This document shows positions 51,423 to 61,089 of a stretch of DNA of 64,000 nucleotides, in pieces; positions within the stretch are counted from its first letter, which is position 1, and each line of letters starts with the position of its first letter. The position numbers and the translations under genes are program-made. Origin of the DNA: Chitinophaga deserti (GTDB taxonomy: Bacteria; Bacteroidota; Bacteroidia; Chitinophagales; Chitinophagaceae); contig NZ_QFFK01000005.1 in NCBI RefSeq assembly GCF_003149455.1, positions 186,001 to 250,000 of the forward strand, given 5' to 3'. A model generated the notes under the pieces. It was not told the DNA's origin, did no database searches, and saw nothing but the letters and a program-made list of their open reading frames with translations.

Positions 51423-53444
51423 ATGATGCAGCTTTGGTCGCGGATACCCAGATACATCCGGTATATTTTTACCCAAACACTGTACCTGTTCGGTTTCCTC
51501 GTGGCGTGGCGCCTGATCTTCTTCTTTTTCTTCTTCACCACCACTGTCAGGGAAAGCGGGGTTATTGCCCGTGCCTGGCACCTCGGCCTTAAATTCGACA
51601 TGCGCCTGGCCCTCATCTGCATGGCCCCCATCGCCCTGGCTGCTTTGATTGCGCGCGACCGGTTATTCGGCCCGGGATGGCTCCGCAGGCTTCATTTCGC
51701 CTATTTCTTTGTGTTATATGTGTTTCTGACCTTCTTTTATGTGACCGATCTGGGGCATTACAGCTACCTCGGCATCCGTATAGAACCGTCAGTTACCAGG
51801 TTCCTCGCTGATGGGGAACGCGGTACCAATGCCCGTATGCTGTGGGAGAGCTATCCCGTCATCAAAAGCGCTATTGGCATATTGCTGTTCCTTGCTTTCG
51901 TTATCTGGAGCTACCGCGCCATTTTCCGCCACTTTGCCCAGCAGGAAGGAGTGCCCGTACGGCCCAAGGCTTTTGCCGCATGGGTTGTTTTCCTCGTTAT
52001 CGCCTTCGGAGCCGGTATTTACGGCAATATAGCCTACTTCCCCCTGCGCTGGAGCCAGGCCATGTTTACACGCGATAATGGTATCACCTCACTCAGTCTC
52101 AATCCCGTTACATATTTCTTCGCCAACTTTTCGGTGAAAGACGATACGTTTGATGCAGGCCTCACCCGGAAGTATTATACGCCCATCGCGGGTTACCTCG
52201 GGGTTGACCAGCCTGATTCCGTCAACCTTAGCTACGCACGTTCCATTAAAGGCAATACGGTGGCCAAACGGCCCAATGTCATCATCGTAATGCTCGAATC
52301 GGGCGGAGCGGCCATGACATCAATGTTCAATAACCCTGTTAAAGCCACCCCCAATCTGCAAAAGCTGGCAGATGAAGGGCTCTTTTTCGACAACTTTTAT
52401 GTACCCGCCATGAGTACCGCCCGAACCGTGTTCGGCGTTACCACGGGATTGCCTGATATCTGCAAGTTCAAAACCGCTTCCCGCCACCCCGGCATCGTGG
52501 ATCAGCGTGTGATCATGGATCAGTTTGCAGGCTATGAGAAATTTTACCTCCTCGGAGGGAATACCAACTGGGCCAACATCCGCGCCGTTTTTACCAATAA
52601 CGTGGAAGGTATCCAGATCTTCGAAGAAGGCTATTTCAAAGCACCGAAGGCTGATGTATGGGGTGTTTCTGATTTTGATCTCATCAGCGAGTCGGACGAG
52701 ATTTTCAGGAAAGCCCATCAGGAAGGCAAGCCCTTTGTGGCATTCCTGCAAACGGCAGACAATCATGAACCGTATACCACTACATCCGGGAAAGGCGATT
52801 TTAAGAAAATAACGGAGAAAGAAGTAGATAAAGCCGCTTTCAAGGCAGCCGGCTGGCTGTCGGTAGATCAGCTGAATGCCATGCGCTACCTCGATTACAA
52901 TGTGGGTTACCTGATGGAGCTGGCAGAGAAGTCAGGATATCTCGATAATACTATTTTCGTGTTCTTTGGTGACCATTCGGCGCGCCTGAATCCGTTCAAA
53001 CACATGCCGTTGCCGGAATATGAGATGGGAACCTTCGTGGATCATGTACCCTGTATTATATGGGCACCCAAACTGGTGGCGCCTAAGCGTGTAAGCAGTA
53101 TGACGAGCCTGCTGGATGTTTATCCCACGGTGGCCAGAATGGCCGGAGTAGACTATACGAACTACACCATGGGCGTGGATATGCTGGATACTACCTTTGC
53201 CGGGGAGCGCTATGCTTTCGTGACTTATAACCGGGGAGAGAACTATTATGGTCTAATGGGGCGCAAATACTTTTGTGAAATAGGGGTAGAAAGCGGGAAA
53301 ATGCGCTTATATGACCTGGAAGTGAACCCCATGGCCGATATCAGTACACAACAGCCGGAAATTGCGGAGAAACTGGATAAATTAACCCGCGGGTTTTACG
53401 AAAGCTCCCGATATTTGATGTTCAACAATAAAAAACCGAAATAA
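51423..53444 (+). CDS. LTA-synthase-family membrane phosphoglycerol transferase-like protein
   Basis: A 673-residue inner-membrane protein. Five membrane segments (about 15-40, 60-78, 92-110, 147-165, 185-205) are followed by a periplasmic sulfatase-fold domain from about residue 283: VIIVMLESGG (metal Glu 292), STARTVFG (putative nucleophile Thr 335) and FFGDHSAR. Thr rather than Cys or Ser means it is not a formylglycine sulfatase. Relatives transfer phosphoglycerol or phosphoethanolamine from lipids. A Gram-negative host has no lipoteichoic acid, so the acceptor is unknown. Alternative start: the second of two adjacent Met codons. Confidence 0.87.
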   Translation: MMQLWSRIPRYIRYIFTQTLYLFGFLVAWRLIFFFFFFTTTVRESGVIARAWHLGLKFDMRLALICMAPIALAALIARDRLFGPGWLRRLHFAYFFVLYVFLTFFYVTDLGHYSYLGIRIEPSVTRFLADGERGTNARMLWESYPVIKSAIGILLFLAFVIWSYRAIFRHFAQQEGVPVRPKAFAAWVVFLVIAFGAGIYGNIAYFPLRWSQAMFTRDNGITSLSLNPVTYFFANFSVKDDTFDAGLTRKYYTPIAGYLGVDQPDSVNLSYARSIKGNTVAKRPNVIIVMLESGGAAMTSMFNNPVKATPNLQKLADEGLFFDNFYVPAMSTARTVFGVTTGLPDICKFKTASRHPGIVDQRVIMDQFAGYEKFYLLGGNTNWANIRAVFTNNVEGIQIFEEGYFKAPKADVWGVSDFDLISESDEIFRKAHQEGKPFVAFLQTADNHEPYTTTSGKGDFKKITEKEVDKAAFKAAGWLSVDQLNAMRYLDYNVGYLMELAEKSGYLDNTIFVFFGDHSARLNPFKHMPLPEYEMGTFVDHVPCIIWAPKLVAPKRVSSMTSLLDVYPTVARMAGVDYTNYTMGVDMLDTTFAGERYAFVTYNRGENYYGLMGRKYFCEIGVESGKMRLYDLEVNPMADISTQQPEIAEKLDKLTRGFYESSRYLMFNNKKPK

Positions 53445-53459
53445 TACGCCTGTAGCGAA

Positions 53460-54209
53460 ATGGAAGTGCCGAAACAATGGTTTAAAGACTGGTTTAATTC
53501 ACCGTATTATCACCTGTTGTACAACAACCGGGATGAGCGGGAAGCATCTGCTTTTATAGACAAGCTGGTAGGTTACCTGCGGCCGGAACCCGGCGCACTG
53601 ATGCTGGATGTGGCCTGTGGCCGCGGAAGGCATGCGAAGTACCTGGCAGACAAGGGGTTCAACGTTACCGGTATCGACCTTTCCGAGGAGAGCATAGCGG
53701 CAGCGCGGAAGCTGGAGAACGAGCACCTGAGCTTTTTCCAGCACGATATGCGGTTGCCCTTCCGTATTAACTACTTCGATGTCGTTTTCAATTTCTTTAC
53801 CAGTTTCGGTTATTTCGAAACCCGTCATGAGAACGATAATGCCCTGCGCACACTGGCTAACAGCCTGAAGCCGGGGGGGAGACTGGTACTGGACTACCTG
53901 AACAGCCCCTTTGTTGAATCGCACCTGGTGCCCAATGAGATAAAGGAAAAAGATGATGTGGTGTTCGATATTCACCGGGAAGTGTCTGGCGGAAAATTCC
54001 TGAAGGAAATCCGTATCCTGGATCGTAAGAAGCTGTTCAGGACTACTTTTGCTGAGCGTGTTTCCGCCTTCACGCTTGCTGATTTCAGGGAGATGTTTGC
54101 ATTGCAGAAGCTGGAGATCACCGATGTTTTCGGGGATTATCATTTCAATACTTTCGATGAGGTGCAGTCCCCGCGGATGGTCCTTATCGCCCAAAAACCG
54201 CTATCCTGA
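53460..54209 (+). CDS. SAM-dependent methyltransferase
   Basis: A 249-residue class I methyltransferase. Motif I is MLDVACGRGRHAKYLADKG (about 41-59), motif II TGIDLSEESIAAA, and motif III LKPGGRLVLDYLNSP. There is no membrane segment. The substrate is unknown. It lies 15 bases after the LTA-like gene and shares one base with the PAP2 gene, so it belongs to the same operon. Confidence 0.85.
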   Translation: MEVPKQWFKDWFNSPYYHLLYNNRDEREASAFIDKLVGYLRPEPGALMLDVACGRGRHAKYLADKGFNVTGIDLSEESIAAARKLENEHLSFFQHDMRLPFRINYFDVVFNFFTSFGYFETRHENDNALRTLANSLKPGGRLVLDYLNSPFVESHLVPNEIKEKDDVVFDIHREVSGGKFLKEIRILDRKKLFRTTFAERVSAFTLADFREMFALQKLEITDVFGDYHFNTFDEVQSPRMVLIAQKPLS

Positions 54210-54790
54210 TGGGAACATTGCTCACCTGGGATTTAACCCTGTTTTTCACAATCAACAGTAAATGGGCGACCCCTTTCCTGGACAGCTGGCTGCCCTGGAT
54301 GCGGGAACCTTATCTCTGGGCGCCCCTGTACCTGTTCCTGATGGTTTTTGTAACCTATAACTGGGGCTGGCGCGGATTCTGGTGGATCGTGTTTTTTATC
54401 GTGACCTTTGCCCTTTGCGACCAGGCAAGCGGTTTCCTTAAATCTGCAGTGGGCAGACTAAGGCCGGGGAACGATCCGCATATTGCCCCTTATGTACGGG
54501 TGATGGTAGGGTATTATCCGCAAAGCGGAAGTTTTACATCTTCTCACGCGGCCAACCATTTCGGGCTGGCCACGTTTTCATTTATAACCCTGCGGCCTTA
54601 CATCCGCCGTTGGGCCTGGCTCCTTTTCGTTTGGGCTGCCGTTATCTGCTACGCGCAGGTGTACGTGGGCGTTCATTACCCGACCGACATTCTGGGCGGG
54701 GCGCTGCTTGGTATGCTGGCGGGCTCTCTCAGCGGAGGGTTCTTCCTCAGAAGGGTGGGACTGGAGCCATTACCTGAAAAAACAACATGA
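54209..54790 (+). CDS. PAP2-family membrane phosphatase
   Basis: A 193-residue protein with about five membrane segments and the three PAP2 motifs: KSAVGRLRP (about 75), SFTSSHAAN (about 108) and YVGVHYPTDILGG (about 152). It probably dephosphorylates a lipid phosphate such as phosphatidate, phosphatidylglycerophosphate or undecaprenyl pyrophosphate at the periplasmic face. Its position after a phosphoglycerol-transferase-like gene fits lipid headgroup turnover. It overlaps the ZIP gene by four bases. Confidence 0.87.
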   Translation: MGTLLTWDLTLFFTINSKWATPFLDSWLPWMREPYLWAPLYLFLMVFVTYNWGWRGFWWIVFFIVTFALCDQASGFLKSAVGRLRPGNDPHIAPYVRVMVGYYPQSGSFTSSHAANHFGLATFSFITLRPYIRRWAWLLFVWAAVICYAQVYVGVHYPTDILGGALLGMLAGSLSGGFFLRRVGLEPLPEKTT

Positions 54791-55521
54791 ACATAGCTTA
54801 TCTCATACTCATCCTGGCCGCTACCATTGCCGGCGGTATGATCCCTGTGATCTTTAAAAGGATTAATCCCGGATTGCCCATCTATCTGCTGGCATTTACC
54901 GGGGCGTTCCTGTTTGGTGTTACGATCATGCACCTGCTGCCTGAAGTGTACCACGAGCTGGGGCATTCTGCCGGTATATACATTGTGATCGGCTTTTTCC
55001 TCCAGGTGTTCCTCCAGCAGCTAAGCCATGGCATGGAGCACGGGCATACCCATCTGCCTCAGGCACACGGCCATCATCATATAGCGGTAACCCCGCTGCT
55101 GGTAGGCTTGTCGATCCATGCCTTTATGGAAGGTATCCCCCTTGGGTTCAATTTTGAAGACAAATCTGCCCTTCCTTCCCTTATGCTGGGAGTCATGGCG
55201 CATAAAGTGCCTGAATCCCTCACGCTCATCACTGTGATGATGCATGCGGGGCAGTCGCGCGCGAAGCTTTGGCGGATACTCATCATATTCTCGCTCGTTA
55301 CTCCGCTTTCTGCCATGCTTGCCAGCTGGCTGGGTGCTGAGTCAGAGGCTATTACCCATTCCCTCATTTACATTGTGGCGCTGGTTATTGGCGCGTTCCT
55401 GCATATTTCCACGACCATCTTCTACGAAAGCGGAACCAAACACCATGAACTGAGTGGGAAAAAAGTGCTGGCCATCGCAATTGGGCTGGGTTTGGCATTT
55501 GTTACACTGATATTTGAATAA
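54787..55521 (+). CDS. ZIP-family divalent metal transporter
   Basis: A 244-residue inner-membrane transporter with about eight membrane segments. A His-rich loop, HGMEHGHTHLPQAHGHHH, at about 82-99 lies between segments 3 and 4. The metal site motifs SIHAFMEGIPLGFN (about 115) and GVMAHKVPESLTL (about 137) are the ZIP signatures. It probably imports zinc or a related metal. No Zur-type site is evident in the operon. Confidence 0.9.
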   Translation: MNIAYLILILAATIAGGMIPVIFKRINPGLPIYLLAFTGAFLFGVTIMHLLPEVYHELGHSAGIYIVIGFFLQVFLQQLSHGMEHGHTHLPQAHGHHHIAVTPLLVGLSIHAFMEGIPLGFNFEDKSALPSLMLGVMAHKVPESLTLITVMMHAGQSRAKLWRILIIFSLVTPLSAMLASWLGAESEAITHSLIYIVALVIGAFLHISTTIFYESGTKHHELSGKKVLAIAIGLGLAFVTLIFE

Positions 55522-55547
55522 TTAATTATTTTTAGGCTTTATAAATT

Positions 55548-56834
55548 ATGGAAGTCGTCATTATCCTCGTCCTCATTTTGCTCAACGGTATCTTCTCTAT
55601 GGCGGAGATAGCCTTGGTATCCGCAAGGAAAGTGCGTTTAGAAAACGCAGCCAAGCAGGGGGACGAAAAAGCCAGGGCAGCCCTCAAGCTGTCCAACAAT
55701 CCGGACACATTTTTGTCTACCGTACAGATCGGCATTACGCTGATCGGTATTTTGACCGGTTTATACTCCGGTGAACAGCTGAAGGAAGACGTGAAAGGTT
55801 TCGTGATGCAGATGCCCTCGCTGGCAGCCTACAGTAATGGTATCGCCACAGCCATCATCGTAATCGGCGTAACATATTTCACCCTCGTACTGGGAGAGCT
55901 GCTCCCCAAAAGGATCGGGCTCGCTAATCCCGAAGCAATTGCGAAGATCGTGGCCAGGCCCATGTACTTCATTTCCCGCCTCACCTTTCCATTTGTATGG
56001 CTCCTGAGCAGGTCTACCACCTTCCTTGTAAAGGTGATAGGGCTGAAGCGCTCATCCGACAATAACGTTACGGAAGAAGAAATTAAGGCCATCATCAGCG
56101 AAGGCACTTCTTCGGGAGCTATTGAGGAAACCGAGCAGGAAATCATCGAAAGGGTGTTCCACCTGGGTGACCGCAACATTACTTCCCTCATGACCCACCG
56201 TACCGATATTGTGTGGCTGGATGTAAATGAGGATGTGGAAAGCTATAAAAGGAAGATCAAACAGGCCCCGCACTCCGTATACCCCGTGTGCGAAGGACAG
56301 ATCGATAATATCCGTGGCATCCTTACTATCAAGGATTTATATGCCGCCGGTAATGTTGTTGTACTGAAGGAAATCATGAGGAAGCCCCTCTTCATCCCCG
56401 AAAACAATACTGCCTACCAGGTGCTGGAAAAGTTCAAGGAAACCCAGATTCATGCCGCATTTATCGTGGATGAATACGGTACTTTCCTTGGTATGATTAC
56501 CCTGAACGACATCCTGGAAGCTATCGTAGGCGATATGCCGGAAACCGGGCAGGACGATTATAATATGATTTTAAGGGAAGACGGGAGCTATCTTGTTGAT
56601 GCTCAGATACCATTCTACGATTTTCTCTCAGAATTCGATATGCAAGACCAGATGGCCGAGTTCGAACAGGAGTTCGATACCCTTGCCGGCTTTATTCTCC
56701 ACCACCTCGAACATATCCCCCAAACCGGCGAAAAGCTGGAATGGCGCAAATTTACCTTCGAAATCATCGACATGGATGCACACCGTATTGACAAAATATT
56801 GGTGACCCCCCCTGCGAATATTGAAGAAGAGTAA
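55548..56834 (+). CDS. CNNM/CorC-family (hemolysin-like) protein with CBS pair
   Basis: A 428-residue protein. DUF21/CNNM transmembrane domain at 1-190 (ILLNGIFSMAEIALVSARKVRLE; LGELLPKRIGLANPE), two CBS domains at about 205-330 (MTHRTDIVWLDVNED; AAFIVDEYGTFLGMITLNDILEAIVGD), and a CorC/HlyC C-terminal domain (about 345-425). Members take part in magnesium or other divalent cation transport; hemolysin is a historical name. Confidence 0.9.
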   Translation: MEVVIILVLILLNGIFSMAEIALVSARKVRLENAAKQGDEKARAALKLSNNPDTFLSTVQIGITLIGILTGLYSGEQLKEDVKGFVMQMPSLAAYSNGIATAIIVIGVTYFTLVLGELLPKRIGLANPEAIAKIVARPMYFISRLTFPFVWLLSRSTTFLVKVIGLKRSSDNNVTEEEIKAIISEGTSSGAIEETEQEIIERVFHLGDRNITSLMTHRTDIVWLDVNEDVESYKRKIKQAPHSVYPVCEGQIDNIRGILTIKDLYAAGNVVVLKEIMRKPLFIPENNTAYQVLEKFKETQIHAAFIVDEYGTFLGMITLNDILEAIVGDMPETGQDDYNMILREDGSYLVDAQIPFYDFLSEFDMQDQMAEFEQEFDTLAGFILHHLEHIPQTGEKLEWRKFTFEIIDMDAHRIDKILVTPPANIEEE

Positions 56835-56842
56835 TAACTTTA

Positions 56843-56879
56843 CATCCCGAAATGCCGTGGCTAATGGCATTTCGGGATG
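56843..56879. terminator. Perfect 14-base inverted repeat, possible terminator
   Basis: CATCCCGAAATGCC (56843-56856) and GGCATTTCGGGATG (56866-56879) pair perfectly around nine bases. No T-run follows, so it may be a Rho-dependent or weak terminator, or a protein-binding site. Confidence 0.5.
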
Positions 56880-57026
56880 AAATAGCCAGACCGGAACCAA
56901 TCGCGACAGGAAGCCTACATCCTTGTAACATTATTGCAACTAGTTGAATGCCAAAGGAGTATAGTAACCCCTGCACGAAAGTAAAAAAATGAAAGATTGG
57001 ATATTAGGAAAAAAACATCTTTATCT

Positions 57027-57034
57027 TAATTTTG
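57027..57034 (+). promoter_or_regulatory. -7 box of the flexirubin-type cluster
   Basis: TAATTTTG, 39 bases before the first gene of the cluster at 57074. The region before it (56950-57026) is A-rich. No clear -33 element. Confidence 0.45.
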
Positions 57035-57073
57035 AGCACTTTTTTACATAAACAAATAATTTAATCTAATATA

Positions 57074-58648
57074 ATGGTTGTACTAGGAAGTAAGGTGCTT
57101 TCTTTAGAAGAAGTGCAAAGGGTCTTGTTTGAGGGGGAAGAGTTGGTGCTCGAAGAAACAGCCGTACAGCATGTGAATGACAACTTCGAGTTTCTGAAAA
57201 TATTTTCCGAGAAAAAGCTCATTTATGGTATCAATACCGGTTTTGGCCCTATGGCCCAGTACCGGATACCGGAAAAAGACACGTTTCAGCTGCAATATAA
57301 CCTCATCCGCAGTCATAGCTCGGGAGCTGGCAAATGCCTGGCACCCATTCACACCAAGGCACTGATGATTGCCCGGCTGAGTTCATTCATGCAGGGCTTT
57401 TCAGGTGTTCATACTGACCTGGTATATCTCCTGCGCGACCTCATCAATAACAACGTTTACCCCTGTATATACGAGCATGGCGGCGTAGGCGCGAGTGGTG
57501 ACCTCGTTCAGCTCGCTCACCTGGCACATGCACTTATCGGGGAAGGGAATGTTTTGTTTGAAGATGAAATCAGGCTGGCATCCGATGTATTTGAACAGCT
57601 GGGGCTTCAGCCGCTGAAGGTGCGTATCCGTGAAGGACTTGCACTCATAAACGGTACCTCGGCCATGACGGGCATCGCCCTGGTGAACCTCATCGAAGCC
57701 CGTAAACTGCTGCTCTGGAGCTGCTCACTCAGCGCCATGATCAATGAAGTAGTGGAAGCATTCGATGACCACCTCAGCTACGAGCTCAACATCGTAAAAC
57801 GCCACAACGGTCAGAATAAAGTAGCGGAAATGATGCGCGGCATGCTCACCGGCAGCAAAATGATCCGCCACAGGCCCGATCACTTCTATAAAGAACTGGA
57901 AGAAGAAATATTCAAGGATAAAGTGCAGGAATATTATTCCCTGCGCTGTGTTCCCCAGATCCTCGGCCCTATATACGATATCCTCGTACAGGCCGAAACC
58001 ATCATTGTAGGGGAATTGAACTCTGTGAGCGATAACCCGGTGGTAGACCACCGCCAGCAAAACGTTTACCACGGAGGAAATTTCCACGGCGATTATATTT
58101 CCCTGGAAATGGATAAGCTGAAGATCGCCATTACCAAATTATCCATGCTCAGCGAACGCCAGTTAAACTACCTCATGAACGATAAGCTGAACCACAAGTT
58201 CCCGCCGTTTATGAACCTTGGCAAGCTGGGCTTCAACTTTGGCATGCAGGGCGTTCAGTTTACCGCCACCTCTACTGTTGCTGAGAATCAGACGCTTAGC
58301 TATCCCATGTACCTGCACAGTATCCCGAACAACAATGACAACCAGGATATTGTGAGCATGGGCTGTAATGCGGCACAGCTGACGTATAAAGTAATTGAAA
58401 ACACCTTTGAAGTACTGACGGTACAGGTGATGACTTTGCTTCAGGCGGTAGACTTCCTCAACTGCCAGGACCGTCTCGGGGCCTTTACCTCCAAGATCTA
58501 TCAGGACATCAGGGCGATTTTCCCTAAATTTATTGACGACGCTCCCCGCTATGCGGACGTGCAGCGCATTAAGGCTTACCTCATGCGGCACGAACCGGTG
58601 GTGGCAGAGCCTGCGGCAGAGAAAAGGAAGAAATCTTCCGTTCAGTAA
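57074..58648 (+). CDS. Aromatic amino acid (tyrosine) ammonia-lyase
   Basis: A 524-residue MIO enzyme. The MIO tripeptide is A140-S141-G142 in GGVGASGDLVQL, and the catalytic Tyr is in YGINTGFGPMAQYR (Y51). The selectivity region reads NLIRSHSSG, as I recall it from the Flavobacterium johnsoniae tyrosine ammonia-lyase, which lies in a flexirubin cluster; the whole protein resembles it closely. It probably makes 4-coumarate from tyrosine as the polyene starter. Histidine ammonia-lyase is the alternative, but no hut genes are near. The C-terminal KRKKSS tail is extra. Confidence 0.88.
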   Translation: MVVLGSKVLSLEEVQRVLFEGEELVLEETAVQHVNDNFEFLKIFSEKKLIYGINTGFGPMAQYRIPEKDTFQLQYNLIRSHSSGAGKCLAPIHTKALMIARLSSFMQGFSGVHTDLVYLLRDLINNNVYPCIYEHGGVGASGDLVQLAHLAHALIGEGNVLFEDEIRLASDVFEQLGLQPLKVRIREGLALINGTSAMTGIALVNLIEARKLLLWSCSLSAMINEVVEAFDDHLSYELNIVKRHNGQNKVAEMMRGMLTGSKMIRHRPDHFYKELEEEIFKDKVQEYYSLRCVPQILGPIYDILVQAETIIVGELNSVSDNPVVDHRQQNVYHGGNFHGDYISLEMDKLKIAITKLSMLSERQLNYLMNDKLNHKFPPFMNLGKLGFNFGMQGVQFTATSTVAENQTLSYPMYLHSIPNNNDNQDIVSMGCNAAQLTYKVIENTFEVLTVQVMTLLQAVDFLNCQDRLGAFTSKIYQDIRAIFPKFIDDAPRYADVQRIKAYLMRHEPVVAEPAAEKRKKSSVQ

Positions 58649-58685
58649 TTATTCAGGAATACAAGCATAAGAAACAACACTACGG

Positions 58686-59414
58686 ATGAAATGCGCATTG
58701 ATTACAGGAGGTTCCCGGGGTATCGGCAGGGCGGTATGCATCAAACTGGCTGAGCAGGGATACCACATCCTCATCAATTATAAAGGTAATACGGCCGCGG
58801 CAGAGGAAACCCTCGAAGCCGTGCGCCAGAAAGGTACAGACGGTACCCTGCTCAAATTTGACGTAGGGAACGAGAGCGAAGTGAATACTGTGCTCGGCGC
58901 CTGGATCGAAGCCAATAGAGACAAACAGATTGAAGTGCTGGTGAATAACGCCGGTATCCGGGAAGATATGATGCTTTTCCAGATGTCGACTGAAAAATGG
59001 AAAAGCGTGCTGGATGCAAGTCTGGACGGATTTTTCTATGTCACCAAGCAGGTGCTTACAGGTATGCTGCTGAAACGTTACGGCCGTATCGTGAACATGG
59101 TATCGCTTTCCGGTCTGAAAGGAACGCCCGGCCAGGTTAATTACAGTGCCGCCAAGGCTGGCCTGATAGGGGCTACCAAAGCCCTGGCACAGGAAGTAGC
59201 CAAACGGAATGTGACCGTTAATGCCGTGGCGCCCGGTTTCATCCGGACGGACATGACAGAGGGGTTGCCCGAAAAGGAGCTGTCTGCCATGGTGCCCATG
59301 CAACGCTTCGGCACTGCCGAAGAAGTGGCGGAAGCAGTGGCTTTCCTTTCTTCGAAAGGAGCTTCGTACATCACGGGAGAAGTGCTGAACATCAATGGCG
59401 GCCTTTATTCCTGA
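58686..59414 (+). CDS. 3-oxoacyl-ACP reductase (FabG-like)
   Basis: A 242-residue short-chain dehydrogenase. NADPH motif ITGGSRGIGRAV (6-17), NNAGIRED (about 89), catalytic Ser in MVSLSGLKG, YxxxK in NYSAAKAGLIG and the C-terminal ASYITGEVLNINGG. In this context it reduces the beta-keto group in each polyene extension cycle. Confidence 0.9.
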   Translation: MKCALITGGSRGIGRAVCIKLAEQGYHILINYKGNTAAAEETLEAVRQKGTDGTLLKFDVGNESEVNTVLGAWIEANRDKQIEVLVNNAGIREDMMLFQMSTEKWKSVLDASLDGFFYVTKQVLTGMLLKRYGRIVNMVSLSGLKGTPGQVNYSAAKAGLIGATKALAQEVAKRNVTVNAVAPGFIRTDMTEGLPEKELSAMVPMQRFGTAEEVAEAVAFLSSKGASYITGEVLNINGGLYS

Positions 59415-59495
59415 TCAGGGTATCTAAAAGCAGCATAACAACAGTAAAGCAAAAGGAGCCCCCGCGGGTTCCGGGATTATAACTCAACACAGCGC

Positions 59496-60716
59496 ATGAA
59501 CAGAGTAGTGATCACAGGTATAGGTATTTATTCCTGTCTCGGTAAAAACCTTGAGGCGGTAAAGGACTCCCTTTTTCAGGGGCGTTCCGGCATCGTGCTG
59601 GATCCGGAGCGTAAGGCTTTCGGGTACCGGTCGGGGCTTACCGGGTGGGTAGACAGGCCGGAGCTGAAAGGTATGCTGGACCGCCGCGCCCGGCTTATGA
59701 TGCCTGAACAGGCCGAATATGCCTATATGAGTACCCGTGAAGCACTGGCAATGGCCAAAATGGACCAGGATTTCCTCGACTCACGGGAAGTAGGGCTCCT
59801 GTTCGGAAACGACAGCTCCGCTAAGCCTGTTGTAGAAGCCACTGATATTATCCGTGAGAAAAAAGATACCATGCTCGTAGGCTCAGGTTCTGTTTTCCAG
59901 ACCATGAACTCTACCGTGAATATGAACCTCGCCACCATTTTCCGCCTTAAAGGTGTGAATTTCAGTGTGAGTGCAGCCTGCGCAAGCGGCTCTCATGCCA
60001 TCGGACTGGGCTATATGTTCATCCGCTCGGGTATGCAGGATGCCGTAATTTGTGGAGGAGCCCAGGAAATCAACCTGTACGCCATGGGTAATTTTGATGC
60101 TATTGCCGCGTTTTCCGTAAGGGAAAGTGATCCCGCAAAGGCATCCCGCCCTTTCGACCGCGACCGCGACGGCCTGGTGCCAAGCGGGGGAGCAGCCACC
60201 GTGATCCTGGAAAGCCTGGAATCAGCCCGGCGCCGTGGAGCCACTATTCTGGGAGAGGTGATAGGTTATGGTTTTTCCAGTAATGGTGCACATATCAGCA
60301 ATCCCAGTGTGGAAGGTCCAACCCGCAGTCTGGAAATGGCACTCCGCGAAGCCGGGATTCAGCCGAAAGACATAGGATATATCAACGCACACGCTACATC
60401 CACCCCCGCAGGTGATGCCAGCGAAGCAAGAGCCATCCATTCCGTATTTGGCGGATGCAATACCCCTGTAAGCTCTACCAAGGGAATGACAGGGCATGAG
60501 TGCTGGATGGCGGGTGCAAGTGAGATCGTTTACTCCATGCTTATGATGCAGCACGGATTTATGGCCCCTAACATCAACTTTGAAAATCCCGATGAAGATT
60601 CAGCGAAACTGAACATCGTAACGAATACGCTTAATAAGAACTTTAATATATTTTTGTCTAATTCCTTTGGCTTTGGGGGAACAAATTCCTCTCTCATTGT
60701 CAGGAAATGGGAATAA
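59496..60716 (+). CDS. Beta-ketoacyl-ACP synthase (FabF-like)
   Basis: A 406-residue condensing enzyme with the full Cys-His-His triad: C162 in SAACASGSH, H299 in INAHATSTPAGD and H334 in STKGMTGHECWMAGASE. FDRDRDGLVPSGG and SNSFGFGGTN are typical. The GHECWMAGA segment resembles KS proteins of aryl polyene clusters more than housekeeping FabF (GHxLGAAG). It probably extends the 4-coumaroyl starter with malonyl-ACP. Confidence 0.9.
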   Translation: MNRVVITGIGIYSCLGKNLEAVKDSLFQGRSGIVLDPERKAFGYRSGLTGWVDRPELKGMLDRRARLMMPEQAEYAYMSTREALAMAKMDQDFLDSREVGLLFGNDSSAKPVVEATDIIREKKDTMLVGSGSVFQTMNSTVNMNLATIFRLKGVNFSVSAACASGSHAIGLGYMFIRSGMQDAVICGGAQEINLYAMGNFDAIAAFSVRESDPAKASRPFDRDRDGLVPSGGAATVILESLESARRRGATILGEVIGYGFSSNGAHISNPSVEGPTRSLEMALREAGIQPKDIGYINAHATSTPAGDASEARAIHSVFGGCNTPVSSTKGMTGHECWMAGASEIVYSMLMMQHGFMAPNINFENPDEDSAKLNIVTNTLNKNFNIFLSNSFGFGGTNSSLIVRKWE

Positions 60717-60751
60717 TTCATACATCTGGCCACTGTTGGACGGTTTTTCTA

Positions 60752-60759
60752 TAATTTTG
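60752..60759 (+). promoter_or_regulatory. Possible internal -7 box before the ACP gene
   Basis: TAATTTTG, 73 bases before the ATG at 60832, in the 115-base gap after the KS gene. It may give extra ACP transcript. Confidence 0.35.
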
Positions 60760-60831
60760 TCCCGCAGCCCTTATGCGAACCCAGGGATGCATTAAGACAG
60801 CTACTAACCTATATCTGGAACACTTAAGTTT

Positions 60832-61089
60832 ATGGAAATCAAGGAGATCATTCAAAAAACCAATGCTTTTCTGGCGGAAGAATTCGAAGTTTCCCCCGAA
60901 AGCATTACCCCCGAGGCCGAACTGAAGGCCACGCTGGAATTGGACAGCCTGGACTATATTGACCTGGTAGTAGCCATTGAGAACAACTTTGGCTTTAAAG
61001 TAAAGCCGGAAGATTTTCAGGGCATTGTTAGCTTCCAGGACTTTTATGATTATGTTATTGAACGTGTTAAACAAAAAGAACTGGTATAA
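60832..61089 (+). CDS. Acyl carrier protein
   Basis: An 85-residue acidic carrier. The phosphopantetheine Ser is S39 in ELDSLDYIDLVVAIE. It would hold the growing polyene chain. The sequence is not the housekeeping AcpP (which has ADSLD). Its stop overlaps the next start by one base. Confidence 0.92.
   Translation: MEIKEIIQKTNAFLAEEFEVSPESITPEAELKATLELDSLDYIDLVVAIENNFGFKVKPEDFQGIVSFQDFYDYVIERVKQKELV

Noticed and set aside
57074..58648. Histidine ammonia-lyase of a histidine-use pathway
   Set aside because: The selectivity region includes a Ser-His pair also seen in histidine ammonia-lyases, but the overall sequence resembles the flexirubin-cluster tyrosine enzyme and no hutU, hutI or hutG is adjacent.
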